Origin: Raphanus sativus
Lineage: Eukaryota; Streptophyta; Magnoliopsida; Brassicales; Brassicaceae
DNA length: 64,000 bases
Direction of reading: 5' to 3'
NCBI RefSeq assembly: GCF_000801105.2
Contig: NC_079518.1
Coordinates: 15,852,800 to 15,916,799 of the forward strand
Shown one piece after another: positions 34,490 through 46,374 of this stretch. The notes beneath the pieces were generated by a model. That model ran no database searches and was not told the origin of the DNA. It worked only from the letters and a program-made list of their open reading frames with translations. Position 1 is the stretch's first letter, and every line of letters begins with the position of its first letter. The translations under genes were made by a program, and so were the position numbers.

Positions 34490-37400
34490 ATGGAAGAAAA
34501 TGATACGATTTCAACTCCATCTTTGAGTATTACTCAGTGTTTACTCTTAAACTCTCATCTACAAATTACCTCCTTTGGAAGACCCAGTTTGAATCTTTCT
34601 TATCCAGTCAGTCACTTCTAGGGTTTGTCAACGGCAGCTCAGTTCGTCCTACTCCAACCGTCACTGTCAGAGAAGGAGAGGAAACAGTCGAGCAAGCCAA
34701 CCCAGAGTTTGCAAAATGGGTCAAGAAGGATCAACTGGTTATGGCGTGGCTCTTTGGATCTCTGTCAGAGGAAGCTCTTCGTGGTGTTTATGGACTTCAC
34801 TCTGCTCAAGAGGTGTGGTTTGCTCTCGGGAAGAAGTACAACTGTGTGTCTGCTACTAGAAAACTAGATCTGCAACGAAAACTCCAAGGTATGACCAAAA
34901 GACATAAGACGATGTCTGAATATCTCTCTGGAGTCAAAGCGGTCTGTGACCAGTTAGACTCAATAGGTAGTCCACTGTCTGAACACGAAGCTATCTATGG
35001 TGCTCTAGCTGGTTTAGGAAAAGAGTATGAATCAATATGTACTGTGATTGAACACTCAATGGACTCTGTTCCTGAACTGAGCTTTGAAGATGCGGTGTAC
35101 AAACTGGTTAATTTCGATGATAAGTTGCAGAACTACAGTCAGTCTCAGGAAGTTAATCCTCATATGGCTTACCATACTGGTCGTGGTTACAGCTCTCGCG
35201 GTCGTGGAGGAAACAGTTACACGGGAGGCTACAGAGGTCGTGGCTCCAACAACTACTCGACTCGTGGGAGAGGTTTTAGTCAACAGTTCTCTGGAGGGTC
35301 AAACTCAGGACGTGGAAACCGACCAATATGTCAGATTTGTGGTCGATATGGTCACTCTCCTGCAAGGTGTTACAACCGGTTTGATGAGAACTATGAGAGT
35401 CCTGATACAGTCCACAATGCGCTTGCAACCATGAAGCTGTCTGATCAAGAGCAACGTTCTGGTGGAGAGTGGTATCCTGATTCAGCTGCAACAGCTCACA
35501 TAACCAACAGTGAGTCTCGTTTGCAGTCGTCTGAGCCATACGCTGGAAATGATCAGATTATTGTTGGAAATGGTGACTATTTACCCATCACTCATGTCGG
35601 ATCCGTTGCCCTTCATACACCACAAGGTATTTTAAAACTTGAGGATGTGTTGGTGTGTCCTGAAATAACTAAATCATTGTTATCAGTGTCAAAACTAACC
35701 TCTGATTACCCGTGTAAGATTACTTTTGATGCTGACTCTGTCTATGTTAAGGACAAGGAAACTCGACAGGTGATGGCTCAAGGAAAAAGGCATAAAGACC
35801 TCTACGTGTTGAAGGATACAACGTTTCAAGCTTACTACTCTACAAGGCAGCGAGCAACAAGTGATGAGGTGTGGCATCAACGTCTGGGCCATCCTCACAG
35901 GGACATCCTTCAACATCTAGTTCGTACTAATGCTATCATGGTGAATAAGAAAGGGACACATCAGTTGTGCAATGCGTGTCAGTTAGGGAAGAGCTGCAGA
36001 CTTCCATTTTTAGCTTCTGATTCTGTTTCGAGTAAACCCTTAGAAAGAATACATTGTGACTTATGGGGTCCAAGTCCTGTTGTGTCATCTCAAGGTTTCA
36101 AATATTATGTGATTTTTGTAGACAATTATTCAAGATTCACATGGTTTTATCCTTTGAAGTGCAAATCTGAATTCTTTTCTGTGTTTACTCGGTTTCAAAA
36201 TATGGTAGAGAATCAGTTTGCAGTGAAGATACTTCAGTTTCAATCAGATGGAGGGGGTGAGTTTTTGAATGCTGCATTCAGTGCTCATCTTTCAAGATGT
36301 GGTATCAGACATCTAGTCTCGTGTCCTCATACCCCCAACAAAACAGTTTGTCAGAAAGGAAGCATCAACACATTACTGAGCTTGGTTTGACAATGCTTTT
36401 TCACAGTAAAGTGCCTCAAGAGATGTGGGTTGAAGCCTTCTACACTGCTGCTTTTCTCTGCAACTTGCTTCCTTCCTCTGTTCTTCCGAAAGGAGTAAGT
36501 CCCTATGAAGTTCTTCTAGGCAAACCTCCTGTCTATATGTCATTGCGTGTGTTTGGATGTAAGTGTTATCCCTATATAAGGCCTTACATGAAGAACAAAC
36601 TTGATCCGAAATCACTTCCTTGTGTTTTTCTTGGTTACAACGAAAAATACAAAGGATATCGTTGTTACTATCCTCCTAGTGGACGAGTCTATATCTGTCG
36701 TCATGTTTTGTTCGAAGAACAGTCCTTTCCCTACTCAGACTTGTAAGCAACTACCACACAGACTCAAAGTCTGCTCTGCTTAACGCTTGGAGGAAAACAT
36801 ATCTTAGTCCACCTGTTGTTAGTAACGCTGATCAACCGTTTGTTCTTCAAGAAGAAGAACTTCCTTCTACACGCAGATCGGTCACAGCTGAGGCACCCGC
36901 TGCTCAACAAGCTCCACTGTCTCCTCTGCAAGCAGACGAAGAAGAAGATAATGAACTGATATCAGACTCCGACAGTGCAGACAGTGAGAATGCAGCACAT
37001 GAAGTTGTAGCTCCACCACCTCCAGTTCACTCTATGACAACTCGTGCTCGTTCAGGTATCATGAAGCCTAATCCTCGCTACGCTTTGTTTACAGTTCAGG
37101 CTGTGTATCCCGAGCCAAGATCAGTTAAAGCTGCACTTAAAGACAAAGGGTGGACAAAAGCCATGAATGTGGAAATGGATAATATGGAAGAAACAGAGAC
37201 ATTTGAACTGGTTCCTCCAGAAGAAGGACAAAATCCCATCGACTGTGGCTGGGTCTACAAATCCAAACTCAACGCAGATGGTACTCTTCGCAATCTCCGT
37301 GCTCGTTTGGTAGCAAGAGGTAACCAACAAGAAGAAGGAATTGATTTTCTTGAAACGTTCAGTCCAGTCGTTCGCACTGCTACTATACGAGCTATACTGC

Positions 37401-38866
37401 ATGTTGCTGTGACAAAAGGATGGAAACAGCGTCAGCTTGATGTTCAAAATGCGTCTCTTCACGGCGATCTAAAAGAAACAGTCTTTATGGTGCAACCTCC
37501 AGGGTTCAGAGATGAGTCAAGACCAGACTACGTCTGCAAAAAGAAAGCCATATATGGGCTCAAACAAGCTCCTCGTGCTTGGTTTGACAAGTTCAGTATG
37601 TTTCTTCTTCACTTTGGTTTTGAGTGTAGCTTCCCTGATCCCTCTTTGTTCGTCTATCACCGTGGTTCAGACGTGATCTATCTTTTGTTATACGTAGACG
37701 ATATGATAATCACAGGAAACAACAATGTTTTACTTGATCAGCTTCTGGTTAGTCTGAACAAAGAGTTCATGATGAAGGATATGGGAGACGCGCACTACTT
37801 CCTGGGCATACAAGTGCATCAAGTCGAAGAAGGATTGTTCCTAAACCAATCCAAATATGCTCAAGACTAGCTAGTAATTGCCGGTATGCAAGATTGTGCC
37901 CCAATGCCAACACCCTTGCCAATGAAACTTGATCATTTGCACGGTCAGGATGAAGTATTCTCTCAACCTTCCTATTTTCGAAGTTTAGCAGGGAGGCTTC
38001 AGTATCTTACACTTACAAGACCGGACCTCCAGTTCTCGGTGAACTACATCTGTCAGAAAATGCATCAGCCTAGTGTGTCTGACTTTAATCTCTTGAAGTG
38101 TATTCTACGCTATGTCAAAGGAACAACAGAGATGGGGATCACGATCCACAAGAACTCTGACTCCACTCTGGTGTGTTATAGTGACTCTGACTGGGCAGGA
38201 TGCAAAGATACAAGACGATATACTGGAGGTTTCTGCACGTTTCTTGGTCGCAACATCATTTCTTGGTCTGCGAAACGTCATGATACGGTTTCCATGTCTT
38301 CAACGGAAGCAGAGTACAGGACGATGTCACTAGCTGCTTCCGAAGTTGCCTGGCTTCAAAACCTCTTGAAGATTATGGGTTTGCAGCAACAACGGATGCC
38401 ATTACTTCTTTGTGACAATCTCTCAGCTGTGTGTTTGTCTGCAAATCCTCGTTTTCACAAGCGATCAAAACACTTTGAGGTGGATTGGCATTATGTGAGG
38501 GAACGTGTTGCTTTAAAGCTTCTTGAGGTAAAACATATTCCTGCTTCTCTACAGATCGCGGACGTGTTCACAAAGTCTCTATGTCAAGCTGCGTTTGACA
38601 AGCTTCGCGGCAAACTCAGCGTATATGTTGCCTCTACTCTGAGTTTGAGGGGGTGTAATGGCAATATGGGCCTGGATCAGAATGAGAAAGCCCATATTGT
38701 TGAAACACAAATCAAGCCCACTCCACAGAAGTCTTCAACGGTCAAGAGTGGTCCTGCACAAGCGACAAGCATGTTGAAGACTGCTGTACGTACGGCTTGC
38801 ACAACTCAGATGATAGAGACGAGCAATCGATATGCCAGCTTGAGGATGTGCGAGATCTCAGCGTGA
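34490..38866 (+). pseudogene. Copia gag-pol polyprotein, disabled by frameshifts and one nonsense codon
   Basis: The ATG at 34490 is in a different frame from the main open frame (34504-36390), so one shift lies near 34520. Then come gag (TNYLLWKTQFESFL), CCHC zinc knuckle (CQICGRYGHSPARC), protease DSA motif (WYPDSAATAHIT), integrase zinc region (HQRLGHPHRDILQHL...CNACQLG) and core (DLWGPSP). A base is missing from a C run at 36331-36335. A second shift lies near 36738. RT has LYVDDMIITG. A TAG at 37868-37870 sits where family members have a sense codon. RNase H follows (DSDWAGCKDTRRYTGG, MSSTEAEYRT). The frame reads through the purine tract and stops inside the 3' LTR. It is not autonomous. 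Confidence 0.9.
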
Positions 38867-38995
38867 CTCAGCACTCTAGGGTTTTCAACACTTTAGTATA
38901 AATACATAAGAGTTGTAATAGCCGAAAGTTAAGTTGAATGAAATCAAGAAGTTAAAGTTACATCTTGTTCTATCTCTTCTTCTTCTCTGTCTTTA
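38656..38995 (+). repeat. 3' LTR of the young copia element
   Basis: 340 bp, about 2 differences from the 5' copy. The pol frame runs about 210 bases into it. Confidence 0.92.
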
Positions 38996-38999
38996 AGGT

Positions 39000-39505
39000 T
39001 GTCAAGTAGATGAGATTGTTTAGAAAGATCTAGAGGAGTGTGAGACTTGTGTATATAAACGCTCCTCTGTTACCATTGTAAAGCATCTTGGTTTTATATG
39101 AAAACATTACAGTAAAGTTGAAACCTTTCTAAAGTCTTTTACATACGAGATGGCTAGCACGGATAGTATGCAGTGACCAGCAATCCAGCATCAACACCAT
39201 TGATGGAGCTCCCAAATTCGACTTAGGGTCCTCTCTTCTTCTTCACTGCGATCGACGAGAGACGAATTGGTGGAGAGTGATTCTTGGTGGGTTAACTACT
39301 GGCCAGGTTCGCTACGAACTGAGAAATCACATGAGTCTCAATAATCATGGAGCTTATACAATACCCAGATCTGAGAAGAGGACGAACGTGACGGTAGTGG
39401 TCGCGACACCGGTGGAGGTGGTGACGAGCGATGGCGGATGGGAGAGATTGTTGATTTGTCTAATTTTTTTCTTAATGCTGGCTCCAAAAGGAATTTTTAC
39501 CTCAG
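39000..39505. other. Interval between the copia element and a Helitron
   Basis: 39035-39130 resembles the promoter/R region of another LTR (GTATATAAACGCTCC, then a T-rich leader), but no partner LTR is seen. 39170-39450 is gene-like in composition, with a plus-strand frame at 39277-39567 of no known family. Confidence 0.3.
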
Positions 39506-39564
39506 AAACTAGATTTGGATCCATGCTTATATTTCAAAAATATATTGTTATTTATTTTTCATAT

Positions 39565-40358
39565 TAATATTAAAATTGGATAACAAATTCAAATGTGAAG
39601 AACCGAACCGATCACGATCCGAAAGAGTAATACCAAAACCAAACCAAAATTGATGAAATATTTTCAAGTATTCAAAATCTATGATATTTGGACAACCGAA
39701 ACCCTAACCAATTCGAAACGAAGTACTTTGGATATCAAAATGTATCCGAAAAAAATTTATGTACTTATATATATTAATTATTTTTAGTTTTAATGTATAT
39801 AAAATATCCAGAATATATATGATACTTTTAAGTTGGTTTAAATACTTGAAAATATATAAAAAATAGTCAAATATAAATATCTAACATAGTGGAAGTACAC
39901 AAAACACCAAAAATATTTAAAATAATTATTGATTTTTGATCCAAAATTTAAACCAAACCAATTTATATGTTGAGTTTAGGTACTCTGACATATGTTATTC
40001 AGATTTATATACAATATATTATTTTATTTATAGATTTTAAGAAATAAAAAATATATAATGAATTTTAAAAAATAATTTAAATGGGTTATCCGAACCTGAA
40101 CTGAACCGACAAAGATCTGCATATAATTCGAACTAAAATTTAGAAATATCAGAATGGGGATGAAATCTTTGACTTCGGAAACCCAAAACTCAAACAGATC
40201 CGAAACGAATCCGAATGGATACCTGAACGCCCAGCCCTAGTCATAATACGAACTGAAATTTAGAAATATATGAATGCGGCTGAAATCTTTGACTCTGGAA
40301 ACCCGAAACCCAAACAGATCCGAAACGAACCGGAATGGATACCTGAACGTCTAGTCCT
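39565..40358. repeat. CCGAA-rich dispersed repeat with internal 120-bp tandem duplication
   Basis: Motifs such as CCGAACC, CCGAAACGAA and ATGGATACCTGAACG recur. The last 240 bases are two 120-bp tandem units (offset 40129 to 40249). It interrupts Helitron sequence that is continuous at 4257-4728. Confidence 0.6.
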
Positions 40359-41548
40359 AGTCACTATTATGTATCATATATATTGTCATCATATAATTAA
40401 TTGTATTAGTCCATCATATAAATAATCATATAATTAATAGTATTTTATATGTACAATCTTATAAATAATCACATATATTATATTATTAATGTTTAATTTG
40501 AAATATAAAAACCATAATTTAAGTTGGTATATGAAATTAATTTTTTTCTTGTATTTTTCTTATATATATTGAAAACATTTTTTAATAATGGTTATTGGAA
40601 AATATTTTAGTAAAAATAAATTTTTGAATATATGCATATTTTAAATCAATTTTTGATATAAATCAATTTTAAATTATTATTTTGATTTGAAATATGTATA
40701 TAAAATTTAATTTTTATTTTATGATTATTTTAGACAAAATAATGTTTTTAGGTAATTAGATTAGTCCATTTTGTATATTTTAAAACTGATAAACTTTTAT
40801 CCATGTTTCAAAATTTTAATTTTTTGCATTAGGTTTTTATGAATTATTATTAATTTTATGATTCTTTTTTTTGAAAATTGAACTCTTGAAATTTTTATAT
40901 TTGACTAAACTATATAAGATAATAATAGTGTTTTTAAAAATTGTTTCATATAATATACTATTTATATTTCAGTTTGTGTTTTTATTTTCACCATAAATAA
41001 TTGTAAATAAAAAGAATTGTAGATATAGTGATAGAATTGTAAACAAAAAAAAAATATAGAAAGAAGGTTGTTTAATTTATTGTAAAAACAATGGCTAAAT
41101 GTTTAAATAAAAAGAAATATTAAATATGTTATTCATGTTTCTAAATAATTTTCATTTGTTATTAATTTATTGAAAATGCAATGGCTAAAGAGTCATTTGG
41201 GTAGATATACACAAAAGAAAATTTATTTAGTTAACAATGCAACATCTTCTTTATTTAGGTGGTCAGACATACAAAAGAAAGGGAATTTAAGTCCTTCTCC
41301 CGCGAGCAGTAGACATGTAGAGTAGAAAACATAGACTATTATAAATAATATTTATAGAATATAGAATATAGAAATTAACAGCATTTTTATTGTTAAACAT
41401 ATCAACTCCATTGACCATTGAAATTATGTTTCCAGAACGACATCAGATTCAAACAAAACAAACATTGAACTAGATTCAGAAACACTCAAGATTAATAACG
41501 GAGTCATCGAGAGAGTTGTTGGAGACGTTGAGAGCGTGAGGTTTCGTA

Positions 41549-41671
41549 ATGGAGTCTGTGAAACGGTGCCGTTTAGCTTTCTTGACGGAAGAACATGTGA
41601 GTGACGACGATGGAGTAGTTAGAGAACTAAGAGGAGTTGAAACCGGAGACGTGACGGAAAGGTCTTATTAA
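41549..41671 (+). pseudogene. Small frame in the captured part of the Helitron
   Basis: A 40-codon ATG frame (MESVKRCRLAFLTEEHVSDD...) in an island of balanced composition. It looks like a piece of a real gene but is not recognised. Nearby, ATGAAAACGGGGGAGAGAGA is repeated in tandem (about 41815-41865). Confidence 0.3.
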
Positions 41672-42130
41672 TTGACGGAAGTCTGTGCCGTTAAGACATG
41701 AAATGGTGGAAGAATGTGAGAGAGAGACTAAAGAGAAGAGAAGAAGTAGTAGTTTTGGAAAAAAAGTTTCTCAAATATCTTATTTTGATGCTGATGAGTG
41801 TTCTTCTATTAAAGATGAAAACGGGGGAGAGAGAGGGAACAGATGAAAACGGGGGAGAGAGAGGAGCTGGTTAAGTTTATCAGAGAAGAGAGAGATGAAG
41901 ATACATATATAATAGGGATAAAAATGCCATTAGGGAAATATGAACAGTGCATTTACCAAAATTGCAAATAAACTTTTAAAACATGTATATAGTCTTTAAT
42001 TACTCATGGCTAAATGTGTAAAAAAAAAAATACACATCTCTACTATTCATGTTTCCAAACATATCTCATTTATTTTACTATCTTTGTTTTCAAATAATCC
42101 AATTGTGTACTTCAACTTTAATAATATAGA

Positions 42131-42748
42131 TGATTATTTTAGACAAAACAATGTTTTTAGGTAATTAGAATAGTCCATTTTGTATATTTTAAAACTGATA
42201 TACTTTTATCCATGTTTCAAAATTTTAATTTTTTGCATTAGTTTTTTATGAATTATTATTAATTTTATGATTTTTTTTTGAAAATTGAACTCTTGAAATT
42301 TTTATATTTGACTAAACTATACAAGATAATAATACTGTTTTTAAAAATTGTTTTATATAATATACTATTTATATTTCAGTATGTGTTTTTATTTTCACCA
42401 TAAATAATTGTAAATAAAAAAAACTGTAAATATAGTGATAGAATTGTAAACAACAAGAAATATAGAAAGAAGGTTGTTTAATTTATTGTAAAAATAATTG
42501 CTAAATGTTTAAATAAAAAGAAGTATTAAATATGTTATTAATGTTTCTAAACAATTTTCATTTGTTATTAATTTATTGAAAATACAATGGCTAAATATGT
42601 AAATAAAATAAAGTACACATCTCTATTATCAATGTTTCCAAACATATCTCATTTATTCTAATATCCATGTATCCAAACATATCTCATTTATTCTACTATC
42701 TTTGTTTTCAAACAATCCAATTGTGTACTTCAACTTTAATAATATAGA
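42131..42748 (-). mobile_element. Truncated second Helitron copy
   Basis: It repeats 40721-41170 plus the terminal 170 bases of the neighbouring Helitron, with the same 5' end (TCTATATTATTAAAGTTGAAG at 42748), but has no 3' end. It lies head-to-tail with the 39509-42130 element. Confidence 0.6.
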
Positions 42749-42884
42749 ATATGGCTCTAAAACTCAATTTGTTTCAGTGCAGTAAAAATTTACCATAGGT
42801 TTATCTAATATTATTATATAGTACGAAAATTTCAAATTTATCAACAACAGCAGTTCAGTAAAACGTAATATAACTTTTTTGCAG

Positions 42885-43506
42885 TGATTCATCCCATATA
42901 TAATCGTTGACTACGACTTAGGAGACATATTCTTTTGAAGGAGTTTAACAAACTCCAGTTCTAGGTAAGCCGGAGAGAAATCTTCTAAACTTATCTCGAA
43001 TGGGAATAGCACTCAGATGAAACTATTAAACTCGTGAGGATTACTTCCACTGACAAGAACTCCCATCACAGAGAAGAATCGCCTTAGAGTGATACATTCT
43101 TGGTATTGTGTTCGGGTTAAGAGACTCAAACCTCGAGTTGACTTGATTTTCGGAATGGTATAGATCGGTACGAAAACAGGTTAACGACCAAGCTTCCATG
43201 CAGCTGAGCCACCAGAATGTTGATAAGCAACACATCTCTGTTAGGTAAAAGCGTCATGTCTCCCATGTTTGTAGCACGTGGCATCTTCTCAACCGTCCAT
43301 CGAGGATTCTCATCATCAATCTTGATCCTCGCACACGTGTTGAGTGCTTTCATGAAAATATTCTTTCTTAAAGCGAGGACTAACGATCTTTTCGGTGCAC
43401 TTCCACACACCACAACTTCCGCATCGATCATGTCCACTTCAAGATTCTTTACCGGCAGTAACACGGCTGACAATGACGGTCTAACATGTTTAAATGCCCT
43501 AAGCAA
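42885..43506 (-). pseudogene. Glyoxal-oxidase-like pseudogene, C-terminal piece
   Basis: The minus strand encodes SAVLLPVKNLEVDMIDAEVV, CGSAPKRS, CARIKIDDENPRWTVEKMPR, NPVNSRFESL and TIPRMYHSKAILL, then in another frame VLVSGSNPHEF and EISLEDFSPAYLELEF. These are landmarks of plant aldehyde oxidase GLOX / glyoxal-oxidase-related proteins, extracellular copper-radical oxidases that make H2O2. Frameshifts and stops interrupt it, and about the last 100 residues are missing. It is the third part of one broken gene whose other parts are at 43750-44005 and 46038-46374. Confidence 0.85.
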
Positions 43507-43749
43507 ACTTTTAACAACTTATTTTTACATTTTTTCTAATAGAAAAAATATATAATAGAAAATACCACATTATTTTTTTAACCAATTCCACTGCATCAAT
43601 AGTCATTAGAACTCGGGAAGGGGGTGTCAGTGGGCATAGTTTGTAATCAAACGAGCTAAGATCAATTACAACAACTGGATTACAAACGTAAATGTTATAA
43701 TTTAACCTGTGTCAACTGCACCACCTTCTTTCTGTTTAGGTCTGCCTCT
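43507..43749. mobile_element. One end of the hAT element that split the glyoxal-oxidase gene
   Basis: It ends GGTCTGCCTCTG at 43749 (reverse complement CAGAGGCAGACC), next to the octamer GGTGCTCC. It pairs with CAATGGCGGACCC at 46037 (minus strand), which also borders GGTGCTCC. Confidence 0.65.
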
Positions 43750-44005
43750 GGGTGCTCCTCGGTTCTCTTAGACTGGACGGTTTTCTTGTCGAAACCGGCG
43801 GAGACTGGGGCGGTGAGCTAAAAGCGAGAACATTCACTCCTTGTGATAACAATGTGTGTGATTGGGTCGAGATTAACATTGGGTTGGCAAGGAGTACTCT
43901 TCCAAACATATTCTCCCGAAGGTAAAAAAAATTGTTATCAGATGTCAATGGCAGTTCAACTACGAGTCCTTCCCCAAAACGCCATTAGTTTGGGCGAGAC
44001 TTATG
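43750..44005 (+). pseudogene. Glyoxal-oxidase-like pseudogene, middle piece, inverted
   Basis: The plus strand encodes DGFLVETGGDWGGELKARTF, TPCDNNVCDWVEINIGLARS and, in another frame, WQFNYESFPKT. These are the glyoxal-oxidase residues that should follow the N-terminal piece ending NTWCS. The orientation is opposite to the other two pieces. Several frameshifts. Confidence 0.8.
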
Positions 44006-44669
44006 TTAAAAAAAAAGAGATCTCTAAAAAAAACCAGAGTGTTTATTTTTATTTTTTATAAATTCATATTTTTGTCATAATTCAAAAAATTATTTATTTT
44101 GTCTAAATGATAATATACATTTCAAAATTGCTCATATTAACATATTAAATATTTCTTTAATATGACATCTATAAACATAATAATTTTATTATTTATATTG
44201 AGTAATTTTATTTTGTTTCGTAAACCGTTAATTATATCACTCACATGTTTTAAAATATGAACCGTAAATCTGCACAAATGTATTTTTATTTTTTTGTGAA
44301 TCAAAATTTTATCATACTCTTCAATCATATTAAATTTACGCTGAGTTATTATTTATATGAAAATATATGTAAAATAATATATTCATATATTAATTTATAT
44401 TTTTAATATATTATATAAATGATTCTTTTTATGTAGCTTTTAATTTTTAGTTATTACTATTACATAATAAAATATAACTATATATTGCATATTTGAAACA
44501 ATATCGTATTCTAAATTTATTAAATGGATATATAAATCGATTTAGGGGATAAATTTATTAATATATTGAAATCAATTTTTCATGGTTTTAAGGTTGTTTC
44601 AATGTTTCCCTAATCAATATAGGATCAATTTGTTTTCATGTTTATTAATTAATTATTTTATTTTTGTTT

Positions 44670-44950
44670 GAGAAATTCCCTTATATAGCTTCTTTTTAGT
44701 TTATCTTCAGAAAATAGCACTCAAAGAGGAAAAATGACCAAATTGAAGTTTTATTAAAAGGTAAAATATGCATTTATACAATTTGGGTTAACTAATCGAG
44801 ACTTCGGGTTTAGAGTTAGGAGGTGGGTTTTGCGTATGAGTTCAAAAAAATATTAAAATTTTCAAAACAAGAAGAGGCTATTTTAGTCATTTTATTGTTA
44901 GTGCTATTTTGTGACAAAAAACTTAAAACTGGTTATTTGAGAGAATTTTC
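44670..44950. mobile_element. Mutator-type MITE with ~10-bp target duplication
   Basis: Imperfect inverted ends GAGAAATTCCCTTATATAGC and (reverse complement) GAAAATTCTCTCAAATAACC. The flanks are ATTTTTGTTT (44660-44669) and ATTTATGTTT (44951-44960). The interior has paired TTTTTAG...GTCATTTT motifs. 281 bp, non-coding. Confidence 0.65.
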
Positions 44951-45189
44951 ATTTATGTTTTAACATTAATTAGTTCGAAAATCAGTTTAGATATGTTTAA
45001 TAGTTGTTTAATTTGATAAAAAGATAAAAATGCTAAAACTTAGGAGATGTAGTTTTTAAGTGGTATTAAAGTATAATTTAATAGTTGTTTTAATTTAAAA
45101 TTGATTTAGGAAATGATTTAATAAATTAGTAAAATACATGGATTGTTTAATTGTAGGGTCATTAAATACTTCAGTGGTATTGTTTTGTA

Positions 45190-45245
45190 AATAAGTTGCA
45201 AGTTTTAGGGGTATTTCTTATTTGTATATCTATTTTAATAATATA
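45190..45245 (-). mobile_element. 5' end of a Helitron
   Basis: Minus strand: A then TCTATATTATTAAAATAGATA, the same terminus type as at 30804 and 42130. No matching 3' end was found at lower coordinates; it may have been lost. Confidence 0.45.
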
Positions 45246-45999
45246 GATAGAAGATAATATTCTCTACCCTTATGTTTTTCTCAACATCGATGGAAATCTA
45301 TTTATATTCGCTTACAATCGAACGATATTATTCAACTAGTTAATAACACGGTGGTGAAAACTTATCATATGATCCCGACAGTTACCATAGAAGCTATGCT
45401 AGTGTGGCTCAGCCGTCAGAGCCGGTCTAGAGAAAAAGCCACCCAAACCATTGATTATCGCATCTAAATTAAGGAGGCATATTTCTGAAATATTTTTATT
45501 ACTATTTATAATTATGTAGATTTTTTTAGATAAATATTATATATTGAAAATTATTGCCGGTGACAAAATCCAACACTCTGAAAAATCAGTGCAACTAATG
45601 ATTCTTTAGTTTGTTTAGTTGTTTATACTTATAGGTGCAACATATTTATTAATAAAAATTATATAAACAAAACTAATATTTTTATAAATATCATTATTAT
45701 TATATAAATATAAATTATCTTTACATATAAATTTTAATAAAGTCATGTAAAAATATAAGCAAAACTTAATAAAACATAAGTAAAAATTATATAACATAAG
45801 TAAAAGTTATATAAAATTTGAGTAAAATATTTTTATAAATGTGATATTTTGTGTTAACAATTGATTTTAGTAAATTATGATCGACTATAGTGAATGTGTC
45901 GGTGATAATATTAAAAATATTTCTTTACAATCAATTTTATAAATCTTACTCTTAGTTTTTAAATCATCTTTTTGTTATAATTGGACCTAAAGCTGAGAT

Positions 46000-46037
46000 A
46001 TGACCCAGGTAAAAAAACTTTCTTGGGTCCGCCATTG
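46000..46037 (-). mobile_element. Other end of the hAT element in the glyoxal-oxidase gene
   Basis: Minus strand CAATGGCGGACCCAAGAAAG directly after GGTGCTCC. The inner boundary toward 44005 is not defined. Confidence 0.65.
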
Positions 46038-46374
46038 GGAGCACCATGTGTTGGATCGTACAGTTAATGGACGGATGGTGTTTGATTCAACGTTGTATTC
46101 GATGGAGTGAGCTTTGCAATCTATTTTGGGGACGGTGTCTTGAGGGTTGTAACGGCAGTTACCGTTAGGGAGAGAGATGTATGATCGTCCGAAGTTGGTT
46201 CGGTCGAACATCACGACACTGTCGTTGGGAAGGAGCTGCGTGCATAGCAGAGATTCCGACATTGGAGAGGAGGAGATCCCATTTTTCTCCGGCCGTGAAT
46301 GTTATGTGACATAATAGGAGGTACTGTAGGGATATTAGTAAGAGAGCATAAAATATTGTGGCGCGTGCTGCCAT
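46038..46374 (-). pseudogene. Glyoxal-oxidase-like pseudogene, N-terminal piece
   Basis: It starts at the ATG at 46374 with a signal peptide (MAARATIFYALLLISLQYLL), then EKWDLLLSNVGISAMHA. After a frameshift near 46248 come QLLPNDSVVMFDRTNFGRSY, ISLPNGNCRYNPQDTVPKID, CKAHSIEYNVESNTIRPLTV and RSNTWCS. This is the classic N-terminus of glyoxal-oxidase-related proteins. It stops exactly at the octamer GGTGCTCC, where the hAT element begins. Confidence 0.88.

Larger units (their letters stand above)
34122..38995 (+). mobile_element. Nearly full-length, recent Ty1/copia retrotransposon
   Basis: Two 340-bp LTRs (34122-34461 and 38656-38995) differ at about 2 positions by eye (near 34269/38803 and 34274/38808). 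They are flanked by AGGCT and AGGTT, a 5-bp target duplication with one change. The primer-binding site TGGTATCAGAGC follows the 5' LTR directly, and a purine tract (GAGTTTGAGGGGGTG) precedes the 3' LTR. The body codes gag, protease, integrase, reverse transcriptase and RNase H in copia order. The high LTR identity implies recent insertion, yet gag-pol is disabled (see the pseudogene entry). Confidence 0.93.
39509..42130 (-). mobile_element. Helitron with nested repeat and captured insert
   Basis: The minus-strand 5' end is A then TCTATATTATTAAAGTTGAAG at 42130. The degenerate 3' end ...GGATCCAAATCTAG is at 39509, followed by T. An 800-bp CCGAA-rich repeat interrupts it (39565-40358), as shown by the uninterrupted homologue at 4257-4728. 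A segment of about 41180-41960 is absent from the related copy at 42131-42748 and has a different composition, so it looks captured. Confidence 0.6.

Noticed and set aside
43217..43555. 112-codon plus-strand open frame
   Set aside because: Shadow of the glyoxal-oxidase C-terminal piece on the opposite strand.
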